The notes beneath the pieces were generated by a model, which searched no databases, was not told the origin of the DNA, and saw only the letters and a program-made list of their open reading frames with translations. A stretch of DNA of 64,000 nt from CAZJWC01 sp964550125 (lineage in GTDB: Bacteria; Bacillota; Clostridia; Christensenellales; Borkfalkiaceae): contig CAZJWC010000003.1 of NCBI GenBank assembly GCA_964550125.1, positions 1 to 64,000 on the forward strand. Reading direction: 5' to 3'. How positions within the stretch are numbered: the stretch's first letter is position 1; every line of letters begins with the position of its first letter. The position numbers were made by a program, and so were the translations under genes. Below are positions 1-7,414 of the stretch, in pieces.

Positions 1-61
1 GGATCAGACTGTAAATCTGACGTCTTCGACTTCGGTGGTTCGAATCCACCTCCTTCCACCA
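1..61 (+). tRNA. tRNA-Tyr (GTA), 3' part
   Basis: The window opens inside a tRNA. The anticodon loop contains GTA flanked by a cagact/atctg stem, followed by a long variable arm typical of bacterial class II tRNA-Tyr, a T-arm with ggttcgaatcc, and an acceptor strand ending in an encoded ACCA. The D-arm and 5' acceptor strand lie outside the window. Confidence 0.95.
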
Positions 62-106
62 AAAGCCATAATATTGATACAAAATATCAGTGTTATGGCT
101 TTTTTG
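61..106 (+). terminator. Intrinsic terminator after tRNA-Tyr
   Basis: The arm aaaagccataa pairs with ttatggctttt, with a further inner pairing tgata/tatca, and runs into a T tract. It directly follows the tRNA CCA end. Confidence 0.85.
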
Positions 107-118
107 TTTTTAAAATGT

Positions 119-157
119 AGGCTTGTACGGATTGTTTTTCCTTACAAGCCTTTTATT
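119..157 (+). terminator. Second intrinsic terminator
   Basis: A nine-base stem, aggcttgta (119-127) with tacaagcct (143-151), is followed by a T-rich stretch. With the preceding hairpin it forms a tandem terminator that insulates the tRNA unit from the restriction-modification gene. Confidence 0.75.
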
Positions 158-217
158 TTATCTATAAAAGCAAATACCTCCAATTTAATATAAATTTGAA
201 ATATACTATTATGCCTG

Positions 218-246
218 TTGATTTTTTTCAAAAAAAAGTGTATTAT
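218..246 (+). promoter_or_regulatory. Predicted promoter of the leader RNA and R-M gene
   Basis: TTGATT (218-223), a 17-bp spacer and TATTAT (241-246). The predicted start, near 253, coincides with the 5' base of the first long helix of the leader. This leaves an untranslated leader of about 260 nt before the gene at 515. Confidence 0.6.
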
Positions 247-252
247 ATTACT

Positions 253-453
253 GCCAAACTAACTAAATAATTGTGAAATGTGTATTTTTATCCCTATGGA
301 TAGCTATACATTTTTTTAGCCATACTTATTTTATGAATTTGATAAAATGCGAATTCCATCTAGTAAGTGTGGCAATACCCATTTCACATAGAGTTAGTTT
401 GGCGACTACCGGAGTTTGCGTTTTGTGCGGTTACTTCGGTAATCGCACTTTTT
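253..453 (+). ncRNA. Structured leader RNA (riboswitch- or attenuator-like)
   Basis: The closing helix pairs 253-264 (gccaaactaact) perfectly with 392-403, and its continuation pairs 272-280 with 380-388. Inside, 319-328 pairs with 364-373 (one G-U) and 328-334 with 342-348, and a smaller arm pairs 281-285 with 306-310. Immediately after the closing helix, 402-415 can pair with 433-446 with one mismatch and one G-U. That pairing excludes the terminator hairpin at 425-448. The arrangement of aptamer-like domain, antiterminator and terminator is that of a transcription attenuator. I do not recognise it as a known riboswitch class and the ligand or trigger is unknown. No convincing leader peptide was seen: an open frame of 81 codons crosses the region but has no ribosome binding site. 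Confidence 0.6.
425..453 (+). terminator. Leader terminator with UUCG loop
   Basis: A 10-bp stem, gtgcggttac/gtaatcgcac (one G-U), closes a TTCG tetraloop at 435-438 and is followed by TTTTT. It lies upstream of the R-M start codon, so it probably controls readthrough into that gene. Confidence 0.75.
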
Positions 454-514
454 ATTTGAAAAACTATTGTTTTGTCTTATATAAGTGCAATAAATTTTGG
501 AGATGTAAGACAAG

Positions 515-2788
515 ATGATTAAAAAATTCAGCATTGAACTTGAAGGACAAATTGAATTTTACGAACAATATTTAAAAGTCGTAAACCCCACCTTGACATT
601 TGAAGATATTTTTCGCAATAACACTGATGGTATATTAAACGGTAATTTACTAGAATTTAAGTTGAATATAACCGATTTAAATGCCTGCTTGTTTCAAACC
701 ATTAAATATCTGTCCATTATGAGAATTAAAGGAGAACCTATTCCCTCAAACATACTGCTTGTATCATTGAATACTGCAACAATCTATGTTTATAAATCAT
801 TTGACTATTTACCTGAAATTGAAAAGGTTTATGTAGGTGGTGCTTCAAAAGAAAACAAGGGATTTGTTGCTAATTCTTATTATAAAATACTAAAATATGC
901 TGATAATCAAACAGATGAGTTCACTTTAATCCAGTTGCTTAAAGAAAAGAAATTTACCAAAATACACATTGATGAAAACTGTATTGTTGGTTGGGCAGAA
1001 AAATATTATAGAGAAAATACGCAGGCTAGAAAATCCGATTTTATAGGTGATAGTACGGGTAAGGTTAAAATTGTAGGGGAAATTCGTGAACCAAACAAAT
1101 TCAAGGATTATATTTATGCCTATGACGGAAAAGATAACGTTCGTTTCCAATATCTAATGGATAAACTAAATGATACAATCCAAAAGAAAAATTTGGGAGC
1201 ATTTTATACTCCCGAGCCTTACGTGGATAAATCTATTGAATTAGTAAGAGAGGCTATTTTAAGAGTTCCTCAAGGCAACGATTATATTATTCTTGACCGT
1301 TGTGCAGGAACAGGCAATTTAGAATTAAAGTTAACTGATGAGGAATTATCTCATTGCATTGTATCAACCATTGAATATTATGAGTACAAAGTCCTACTTG
1401 AATTACTAGGTAGCAAGGTTAGATATATTATTCCACCCATTGAAAAAGAGGATACTTTTAATATGGGGCTTGTTCGTGATGCAGACGCTTTAACTGAAGA
1501 ATACATTAATAACCCTGTAATAAAAAAGTATATTGATAATCCCAAATGTACAGTTATTCTATTTGAAAATCCCCCTTATGCCGAAGCAAATGGTACTACT
1601 TCAATAAAGGGTGCATGGAAAAAATCTTTTATTGTCGAACAAATGAAAAAAGAGATTAAAGGCAGTGCTTTAAACGATTTAGGCAATGCTTTTATATGGT
1701 CAGCTTTTAAATATTATTTAAGACAACCTACCGATAGTTATATTGTTTATTCTCCCGTAAAATATTGGAAGGCACAACATTTAATAGATAAAAGATTTAT
1801 AAAGGGGTTTGCATTTAACAGAAGATTTTTTCACACAAATATAGACGCTTGTATTTCTTGCATTTTATGGAGCAACGAAGATGCAAGTGTAGATGAATTT
1901 TGCTTGAAAGGATATAACATTAACAAAGACAAAATAGATGAAATTAAATACGAGCGAGATTTATCTATCAAAAAAATTTACACGGTTATAAGTGAAAAAT
2001 ATTTTGATAATAGGTGTTTTAAAGACAATCTTGAAGGAGTTTCATGTAATTTAGACGGAACTGAATACTTGGGGAAAAAAAATTGTGTACAAAAAAAGTT
2101 TAATAAAAACATTATTGGTTTTTTGGTTTGTAACGGAACGGGATTTGATAATCCCGACTTAAATTCAGGAATAACTACTTGTGGAAGATATGACGGACAT
2201 GGCTTTTTTATCCGTAAAGACAATTATTTAGAAAAATTGCCTATGTTTTGTGCAAGTAGATATATTACATACAACAGAGAGTGGACAGAAAGAGCAAGGA
2301 TTATGAAGTCTGGAGATGGCTCAAATAAATTTTTTAATGATTTAAAAAGAGGCAAGTTAAATGAGTTTTTGCTAAAATGTCTTGTTTTCACTTGTTTTGA
2401 AATGCAAAATCATATGCGAACGTTTATGGGAACTGACAATCGTTTTTATCGTAACGAACTATGTCTTGATAATACAAATGGAGAAACTTTGGCAAGTGTT
2501 GATTTAAAAAAATTAAAAGTTAATGATAGAGAAAAAGAACTTTTTGAACTATGGGATTTGATTATATCAAAAGCAAGGGAAACAAGAAATTATAATCCCG
2601 ATTTAACATACGGAATTTATCAAATATTTGCTGAACTCAATACCTTTACAAAAGATGAAACTACAGGAGTAAATATACCTGATTATCCTGAATTAAACGG
2701 ACATTTGAAATCATTAAAGCAAAAGGTCAAAGAATACTATAATTTAGAAATTGTCCCTACTTTGTTTAAGTACGAGTTTTTAAAATAA
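515..2788 (+). CDS. Type IIG-like restriction-modification enzyme (N6-adenine methyltransferase)
   Basis: This 757-residue protein appears to combine cleavage and methylation in one chain. Near the N-terminus, TDGI (about 37-40) and LEFK (46-49) fit the D...ExK core of a PD-(D/E)XK nuclease. A LGAFYTP motif (about 227-233) precedes methyltransferase motif I, DRCAGTGNLE (261-270), and motif IV, NPPY (352-355), the gamma-type order of adenine methylases. The rest is probably the target-recognition region. It is a single gene with GGAG upstream of the ATG and no separate specificity or nuclease gene nearby. Expression is probably set by the leader RNA upstream. The methylase call is firm. The nuclease call rests on a short motif, so an orphan methylase remains possible. 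Confidence 0.8.
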   Translation: MIKKFSIELEGQIEFYEQYLKVVNPTLTFEDIFRNNTDGILNGNLLEFKLNITDLNACLFQTIKYLSIMRIKGEPIPSNILLVSLNTATIYVYKSFDYLPEIEKVYVGGASKENKGFVANSYYKILKYADNQTDEFTLIQLLKEKKFTKIHIDENCIVGWAEKYYRENTQARKSDFIGDSTGKVKIVGEIREPNKFKDYIYAYDGKDNVRFQYLMDKLNDTIQKKNLGAFYTPEPYVDKSIELVREAILRVPQGNDYIILDRCAGTGNLELKLTDEELSHCIVSTIEYYEYKVLLELLGSKVRYIIPPIEKEDTFNMGLVRDADALTEEYINNPVIKKYIDNPKCTVILFENPPYAEANGTTSIKGAWKKSFIVEQMKKEIKGSALNDLGNAFIWSAFKYYLRQPTDSYIVYSPVKYWKAQHLIDKRFIKGFAFNRRFFHTNIDACISCILWSNEDASVDEFCLKGYNINKDKIDEIKYERDLSIKKIYTVISEKYFDNRCFKDNLEGVSCNLDGTEYLGKKNCVQKKFNKNIIGFLVCNGTGFDNPDLNSGITTCGRYDGHGFFIRKDNYLEKLPMFCASRYITYNREWTERARIMKSGDGSNKFFNDLKRGKLNEFLLKCLVFTCFEMQNHMRTFMGTDNRFYRNELCLDNTNGETLASVDLKKLKVNDREKELFELWDLIISKARETRNYNPDLTYGIYQIFAELNTFTKDETTGVNIPDYPELNGHLKSLKQKVKEYYNLEIVPTLFKYEFLK

Positions 2789-2815
2789 AATGTTATCTAA
2801 ATTTTAAATTAAACA

Positions 2816-2847
2816 CAAAACACTTAAGTATAACTTAAGTGTTTTTT
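2816..2847. terminator. Bidirectional terminator
   Basis: cacttaagt (2821-2829) and acttaagtg (2833-2841) form a 9-bp stem with T-rich tails on both strands. It lies between the convergent R-M and PnuC-like genes. Confidence 0.8.
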
Positions 2848-2889
2848 ATATAAATTAAATTTGTAATACGCTGTTTTAATTATAAACTT

Positions 2890-3630
2890 TTAATCAACGC
2901 AGTTTTGCAAAATAGAATTTGCCTTAGTTAAATTTGTTTGATACTTTTTCATTTTAATCCAACATACAAAACCGTATAAATCGCTCATACAAAATACCGT
3001 AAAACAAATAATCATAGGCAATACGGTAATATCACTTATGCAAGTGAGAGTCCATAAAATGATAAGAACTATGTCGTTGCAAGCATAACCTATAGCATAA
3101 AAGGGTGTACGCAAAAGTAAAAGCCCTGCCCCAAAAAAACTTGTTAAAACTGAAATAGTACAAACTATTAAATTTGGTGTATTAAAGTACTTTAATATAA
3201 AGAAGAAAGCAATGGTTGTTGCTACTGCAAGGACACAAAAAATAACGCAGGTTGATTTTTTTAAAGTTGCAACCTTAACTTGAGGTTTACCTTTTTCAAA
3301 GGGATTTTTATACCAAATGACAGCAGTAACCAGTGCAACAGGCATACTCATAAAAAGGTATGTAATCATCTCCCCATAATAGCCTATTTGAAAGGATTTT
3401 ATCGCATACAAGATACTGAAAATAACAAGCAAAATTTGACCGATAGGCAAACCCTTTGCAACCATAATTAAACCTGTAACACCAATTATTGCAGAAATTG
3501 TGCTCAAAATATCTACATCAAAGAAAAAACAAGGGATTATTATCGCTGAAACAGAAAAAATCCACAATACTAAATCGAAAATATTAAAGTTTTTAAAAAA
3601 TGCACTAACATTTAAAAATTTTTTATTCAT
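2890..3630 (-). CDS. pnuC: PnuC-like nicotinamide riboside transporter
   Basis: A 246-residue, strongly hydrophobic protein with about seven membrane segments. It resembles PnuC uptake proteins for nicotinamide riboside or related vitamin precursors: a GYYGEMITY segment near the middle, a following W-Y-K-N stretch, and an SDLYGFVCWIKM end typical of the family's last helix. The predicted -10 box ends only 8 nt before the ATG, and there is no Shine-Dalgarno sequence, so the message looks leaderless. It stands alone with its own promoter and terminator, with no NAD biosynthesis gene beside it. The substrate within the PnuC/PnuX/PnuT group cannot be told from the sequence. Confidence 0.75.
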   Translation of the reverse strand: MNKKFLNVSAFFKNFNIFDLVLWIFSVSAIIIPCFFFDVDILSTISAIIGVTGLIMVAKGLPIGQILLVIFSILYAIKSFQIGYYGEMITYLFMSMPVALVTAVIWYKNPFEKGKPQVKVATLKKSTCVIFCVLAVATTIAFFFILKYFNTPNLIVCTISVLTSFFGAGLLLLRTPFYAIGYACNDIVLIILWTLTCISDITVLPMIICFTVFCMSDLYGFVCWIKMKKYQTNLTKANSILQNCVD

Positions 3631-3638
3631 AATGGTGG

Positions 3639-3667
3639 ATTATATACAAATATAAAAATTAAGTCAA
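3639..3667 (-). promoter_or_regulatory. Promoter of the PnuC-like gene
   Basis: On the minus strand TTGACT (3662-3667), a 17-bp spacer and TATAAT (3639-3644). The start codon is at 3630, so transcription would begin within a few bases of the ATG. Confidence 0.75.
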
Positions 3668-3700
3668 GTATACAAAGCCATATAAATTAAAAAAAAGTTA

Positions 3701-3729
3701 TTGAAATAAACCTAAAAAGATGGTATAAT
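3701..3729 (+). promoter_or_regulatory. Promoter of the 144-aa gene
   Basis: TTGAAA (3701-3706), 17 bp, TATAAT (3724-3729), with a TGG extension before the -10. It diverges from the PnuC-like promoter. Confidence 0.8.
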
Positions 3730-3768
3730 ATTTTTACAAAGTAAATAAAGGACATTTAGGAGACTTAT

Positions 3769-4203
3769 ATGGAAAAACTACTTGTTAAGGACGCAAAAAA
3801 TGCACTAGTTGAAATTTTGCAAAGATACAAATTCAACTTTGACAAACCAGACTTTGAAACTGCATTTTACGCTTTTAAAGAATATATGAGTCTTGAGTTT
3901 GACACGCAAGATGATTTAATGTTTTATGAAAGTGAACTATCGGCTTTGACTGGAGAAATGATGTTTCAAATATCTTTCGTTAGACAATTTGCAGACGCAA
4001 ACAACAAATGTAGACAACTACAACTTGATATATTTTACGAGCCGTTAGACTTTTATAAAGATGCTGACGAGTGCATTTGGCTTGATGACTATAACACAAA
4101 GGAAGAATTTTATACCAACGTTTTATCAAGCAAATCTTTTGCAATTCTTGCGAAACACGACAAACCTATAAGAAGTGAACTATATTTTGATAATAAAGAC
4201 TAA
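3769..4203 (+). CDS. Hypothetical protein, 144 aa
   Basis: An acidic, soluble protein rich in Phe, Asp and Glu with no signal peptide or membrane segment. I do not recognise a family. The gene itself is well supported: a near-consensus promoter, AGGAGA at 3758-3763 six bases before the ATG, and an intrinsic terminator just after the stop. It is a single-gene unit followed by a methyltransferase with a very similar promoter, so the two may be co-regulated. Confidence 0.8.
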   Translation: MEKLLVKDAKNALVEILQRYKFNFDKPDFETAFYAFKEYMSLEFDTQDDLMFYESELSALTGEMMFQISFVRQFADANNKCRQLQLDIFYEPLDFYKDADECIWLDDYNTKEEFYTNVLSSKSFAILAKHDKPIRSELYFDNKD

Positions 4204-4210
4204 AAATCAA

Positions 4211-4232
4211 GCCACCTTTTAGGTGGTTTTTG
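4211..4232 (+). terminator. Intrinsic terminator
   Basis: ccacct (4212-4217) pairs with aggtgg (4221-4226), followed by TTTTTGTT, directly after the 144-aa gene. Confidence 0.85.
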
Positions 4233-4235
4233 TTA

Positions 4236-4264
4236 TTGCACTATATGGTTTTGTATGGTATAAT
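4236..4264 (+). promoter_or_regulatory. Promoter of the methyltransferase gene
   Basis: TTGCAC (4236-4241), 17-bp spacer, TATAAT (4259-4264) with the same TGG extension as the previous promoter. Confidence 0.75.
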
Positions 4265-4287
4265 TTAAGAGTAAAAGGAGTTTAATT

Positions 4288-5043
4288 ATGGCGAAATTTT
4301 CAAACAAACAATTTTATAATGATATTGCTAGTGAAATTGGCTGTTTTTCGCAAGTGAATTTTACTACCGTTGATGAATCGAAGTTTAATTATTTTAAGGA
4401 ACTTAACAGGCTATGTGGTGGCAACAGTGTTGTACTTGACATTGGGACTGGCTGTGGGACTAATATTTTAAAAAACCTACAAAACTTTAAGCAACTAATT
4501 GGAATAGACAGTTCGTATAAAATGATAGAAAGAGCCAACGACAATTTAATTGACTACCCTATCAAGCGTTACAAAACTAATTTTATGATAATGGACGGAA
4601 CTAAATCCCTATTCTTCCCTGACAATTACTTTAATGTAGTTTGTTCAAGACAAGCCCCTACAAATTTAACGGAGATTTACAGAGTATTGAAGCCTAATGG
4701 CTATTTTATAACCGAACAAATTGACGAGGACGACTGCCTTGAACTTAAAGAGTTGTTTGGTAGGGGACAAGGTTATAATGTACAGGGAAAACAAATAAAA
4801 TCCTTAAAAAAGCAATGTGAAAATAATTGTTTCTATTCAATTAAAACTTATGAAATTGAGCAGACTGAATATTACAACACAGAAGATGACCTGTATTTTC
4901 TACTAACTCATACACCTATCATAACAGACTTTGGAGAGGAAAAAACGGACAATCAACTTTTTGATGAATATGTCAAAGCACACACTAAAAGTAAAGGAAT
5001 AGTATTAAACAGAAAACTTTTTGGAATAATCGCTCAAAAATAG
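4288..5043 (+). CDS. Class I SAM-dependent methyltransferase
   Basis: A 251-residue Rossmann-fold methyltransferase. Motif I, VLDIGTGCGTN (about residues 50-60), binds SAM. GIDSS (about 73-77) is the acidic second-strand motif, and PDNYFNVVCSRQA with EIYRVLKPNGYF matches the later strands of the Methyltransf_11/25 group. It acts on an unknown small molecule or macromolecule in the cytoplasm. AAAAGGAG precedes the ATG at good spacing. It is monocistronic, bounded by its own promoter and terminator. The substrate is not predictable. Confidence 0.85.
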   Translation: MAKFSNKQFYNDIASEIGCFSQVNFTTVDESKFNYFKELNRLCGGNSVVLDIGTGCGTNILKNLQNFKQLIGIDSSYKMIERANDNLIDYPIKRYKTNFMIMDGTKSLFFPDNYFNVVCSRQAPTNLTEIYRVLKPNGYFITEQIDEDDCLELKELFGRGQGYNVQGKQIKSLKKQCENNCFYSIKTYEIEQTEYYNTEDDLYFLLTHTPIITDFGEEKTDNQLFDEYVKAHTKSKGIVLNRKLFGIIAQK

Positions 5044-5101
5044 GCATATCTTAAATATACAACTAAAAGATTTAGGTCTATACCTTTTAATTTAAACGGC
5101 A

Positions 5102-5142
5102 AGAAAGCACTCAACATACTAACATTGGGTGCTTTCTTTTTC
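5102..5142 (+). terminator. Intrinsic terminator
   Basis: agaaagcac (5102-5110) pairs with gtgctttct (5129-5137) and is followed by TTTTTC. It lies between the convergent methyltransferase and flavodoxin genes. Confidence 0.85.
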
Positions 5143-5182
5143 TCACTTACAGAGACTTTGTAATTTGTCAAAAAATATATTA

Positions 5183-5605
5183 TTACACAAGCGCTTTACC
5201 AAGAGCTTTACAAGAAACAACTGCTTCATCATCAGGGGCTTCATTACAAATCACGCAATCGCACGCCATTACTGCACCTGCTGAAATGCAAGTATCCTCC
5301 CAACTTCTCATCCACTCACCGTCTCCCCAGCCATAAGAACCGAACAGTGCTATTTTTTTACCACTAAGTTTTTCAACACATGCCTCGAACATAGGGGCAA
5401 ATTCATTTTCTTCCAAAACTTCTGCACCCATTGCTGGACATCCAAATGCCACTGCGTCATATAAATCCATTTTTGAAACATCAAATTCAGTAGCTGTCAT
5501 TACAACTACCTCAGCACCAGCCTCCTTTATACCATCTGCCACAGCAAAAGCCATTGCTTCGGTATTGCCTGTGCCACTCCAATAAACAACTGCAATCTTA
5601 CTCAT
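5183..5605 (-). CDS. Flavodoxin
   Basis: A 140-residue short-chain flavodoxin, a soluble FMN-binding electron carrier that often replaces ferredoxin when iron is short. SGTGNTEAM (about 10-18) is the phosphate-binding loop. GCPAMGAE (about 55-62) and FGSYGWGDGEWM (about 87-98) are the isoalloxazine-flanking loops. It follows a DUF3793 gene by 38 bp and probably shares its transcript. The AraC-type regulator next to it and the inverted repeat upstream of DUF3793 suggest regulation by iron or redox state. That regulation is inferred. Confidence 0.92.
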   Translation of the reverse strand: MSKIAVVYWSGTGNTEAMAFAVADGIKEAGAEVVVMTATEFDVSKMDLYDAVAFGCPAMGAEVLEENEFAPMFEACVEKLSGKKIALFGSYGWGDGEWMRSWEDTCISAGAVMACDCVICNEAPDDEAVVSCKALGKALV

Positions 5606-5643
5606 TATTGCTTAAAACCATCCTTTCTTCTTTTTAATATATA

Positions 5644-6198
5644 TCAACCGACTACTGTTAGTCGTTCAATAGGCTTTCCATTTGCGTACTGCGAACAATA
5701 AACTTCAGTACATTTTTTATACTTTTTAAAGGTCTTTTTTGTCTTTTCAGCATCACCATAAACCTTCCAGCATCCACAGCACTTGCAGTTACACGCTTTA
5801 TTTTCAATAAATCCGTAAACATCCTCAGGTGGATAACCAAGGAAAAGTCCAATCTCGTGTGGAAATTCGTCATATTTGGCCATACGCTTAACCAAACAAA
5901 CTATGCATTTTTCAGGCGTTTCGATACTGTATCCACGATTACGCAAAATACAACAAGCATTTTCGTCTGTAAGGTCTTTTTTTAATTTTGACGGACGATA
6001 AATATAAATCAACGCAGACTTTTCATCAAAACGAAGTGGTAGAACACGCACTCCTTTTTTTGACAAATTCTTGTTCCAACTTCTTATCAAGTTACGCATT
6101 TCGTTTACGCTGTCATATCTGCATGAAAATAAATTTCCAGTTTTTATTCCGGCAAGAGTAGGGGAACAGTGTTTTACAAGCATTTCTTCAGTCAACAT
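5644..6198 (-). CDS. DUF3793 family protein
   Basis: A 184-residue protein recognisable as DUF3793 from its opening (CSPTLAGIKTGNLFSC), central RGYSIETPEKCIVCLVKR and PHEIGLFLGYPPEDVYGFI, and the C-terminal Cys-rich CNCKCCGCWKVYGD stretch. Firmicute genomes often place this family beside flavodoxins and iron- or heme-related genes. The biochemical role is unknown. The seven or more cysteines suggest metal or heme handling. AAAGGAGAGGGT supports the chosen ATG. It is the first gene of the two-gene unit with flavodoxin. Confidence 0.85.
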   Translation of the reverse strand: MLTEEMLVKHCSPTLAGIKTGNLFSCRYDSVNEMRNLIRSWNKNLSKKGVRVLPLRFDEKSALIYIYRPSKLKKDLTDENACCILRNRGYSIETPEKCIVCLVKRMAKYDEFPHEIGLFLGYPPEDVYGFIENKACNCKCCGCWKVYGDAEKTKKTFKKYKKCTEVYCSQYANGKPIERLTVVG

Positions 6199-6217
6199 AC
6201 CCTCTCCTTTATATTCA

Positions 6218-6235
6218 AGTTAGTCAAGGCTAACT
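6218..6235 (-). promoter_or_regulatory. Inverted repeat, probable operator for DUF3793-flavodoxin
   Basis: agttag-6 bp-ctaact lies 20 bp upstream of the DUF3793 start. The half-sites resemble DtxR/IdeR-type metal-regulator boxes (TTAGGTTAG type), which would suit a flavodoxin unit, but the match is partial. The adjacent AraC-type protein is the other candidate binder. Confidence 0.45.
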
Positions 6236-6290
6236 GACACATAATTTTTTTGAGGTTTATTTTCGTACCCCAACGAATATATCATATCAA

Positions 6291-6332
6291 AAAATTAAGC
6301 CTTTTTCCACTCTCAAAAGGTAGAAAAAGGCT
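6291..6332 (-). terminator. Terminator of the AraC-type gene
   Basis: On the minus strand AGCCTTTTTC and GAAAAAGGCT (6323-6332 and 6298-6307) form a 10-bp stem, followed by a T-rich tail. Confidence 0.8.
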
Positions 6333-6336
6333 CTGT

Positions 6337-7275
6337 TTAGATACTTTTAACTTTTACTTGTATCTCATTACGATATTGTGCAGGATTTACTCCCTTTACT
6401 GAACGAAACGCTGCTGCAAATTTACTTCCGTTATCATAGCCATGTTCCATAGCTATATCAAGAATTGTTTTGTCTGTATACTCAAGCATATAGGCAGCAG
6501 ACTCCATTTTGATTGTACGAACATACGCTCCTACGGGAACATCATAAACACTTTTGAAAGTATTTTTGATATGTGCAACTGAAACATGAAAGATTTGGGA
6601 TAGTTGTTCAAGTGTGATACGGTCGTCCATATGCTCATACAAATATCGTGCAATTTTCTCTGCAAGTAACACTTGCGTCCTTGAATACAGTCTTCCTTGA
6701 GTTTCATCTTCCTCAATGTTCAGTTGACTTAAAAACAACATCAATTCTAAGGTTTTTATTTTGCAATAACCCTTTCTAATATCTTGAGATACTGAATAAA
6801 TCTCCCCAAAAATATGTTCTATGGCTTGATTGGCCCTTGTAATATATGCAATCCTGTCCTTACAGAATTTATCTGCTAACGACTTCGGCTGAACATTGAC
6901 ATCTTCTAAAAAACAAGATAGGCAATGTGGGGCTTTATCAAGGTCAATGCGAATTGTCAACCCATGATAATGCTTGAGAGGAAAGTTTATAACTGGTGAA
7001 AGAACATTGGCTTTTACAATCATTAAATCACCCGAAGAAAGAAATACAAACTCATCATTTAAATTAAACTCCGAACGACCTTCACGACAATATGTGATTT
7101 CAAGAATATTTTCGTCTTGAGATTGTTTCTCATTTATAATTTGATTATCGTGCACTTCAATAAATGAAAATTCAATACCATGAAATACTGAATATACAGT
7201 AGTATCTTTCAGCCAACCTTCCTTATTTAAGTTAGGCTGATTGTCCCTTTTAATTTCATTTTCTATGTCTATCAC
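6337..7275 (-). CDS. AraC family transcriptional regulator
   Basis: A 312-residue regulator. Residues 1-190 form a cupin-like sensor region and about 205-305 form the double helix-turn-helix, with LEQLSQIFHVSVAHIKNTFK and the family signature GYDNGSKFAAAFRSVKGVNPAQYR. The start is a GTG at 7273-7275 behind AAGGAG; no ATG is as well placed. A consensus promoter lies upstream. It is transcribed in the same direction as DUF3793-flavodoxin but separated by a terminator. This arrangement is common in Clostridia and suggests, without proving, that it controls that pair. Confidence 0.9.
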   Translation of the reverse strand: MIDIENEIKRDNQPNLNKEGWLKDTTVYSVFHGIEFSFIEVHDNQIINEKQSQDENILEITYCREGRSEFNLNDEFVFLSSGDLMIVKANVLSPVINFPLKHYHGLTIRIDLDKAPHCLSCFLEDVNVQPKSLADKFCKDRIAYITRANQAIEHIFGEIYSVSQDIRKGYCKIKTLELMLFLSQLNIEEDETQGRLYSRTQVLLAEKIARYLYEHMDDRITLEQLSQIFHVSVAHIKNTFKSVYDVPVGAYVRTIKMESAAYMLEYTDKTILDIAMEHGYDNGSKFAAAFRSVKGVNPAQYRNEIQVKVKSI

Positions 7276-7308
7276 TTTATTCTCCTTTTCCGTAACAAAT
7301 CAAAATGA

Positions 7309-7337
7309 ATTTTACAGCATTTTTTTTTAAAAGTCAA
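7309..7337 (-). promoter_or_regulatory. Promoter of the AraC-type gene
   Basis: On the minus strand TTGACT (7332-7337), 17-bp spacer, TAAAAT (7309-7314). Confidence 0.7.
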
Positions 7338-7370
7338 TAATTCAAAATGCAATGTGATTTGTGTAAAAAT

Positions 7371-7411
7371 AAAGAAAAGACTTAATGGTTTACTCCATTA
7401 AGTCTTTTTTT
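7371..7411. terminator. Terminator at the end of the surface-fibre operon
   Basis: agacttaatgg (7378-7388) pairs with ccattaagtct (7395-7405), with T tracts on both strands. On the minus strand it directly follows the stop of the 1,428-aa gene. Confidence 0.85.
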
Positions 7412-7414
7412 CAT

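Noticed and set aside
1..61. tRNA-Tyr as phage attachment site
   Set aside because: The phage genes begin about 31 kb away and no copy of the tRNA 3' end was found near them.
273..518. 81-codon open frame in the R-M leader
   Set aside because: No ribosome binding site, cysteine- and phenylalanine-rich low-quality translation, and it crosses the predicted RNA helices.
515..2788. R-M gene as BREX/PglX or type I HsdM
   Set aside because: No neighbouring BREX genes or HsdS/HsdR, and the N-terminal ExK-like stretch fits a type IIG enzyme better.
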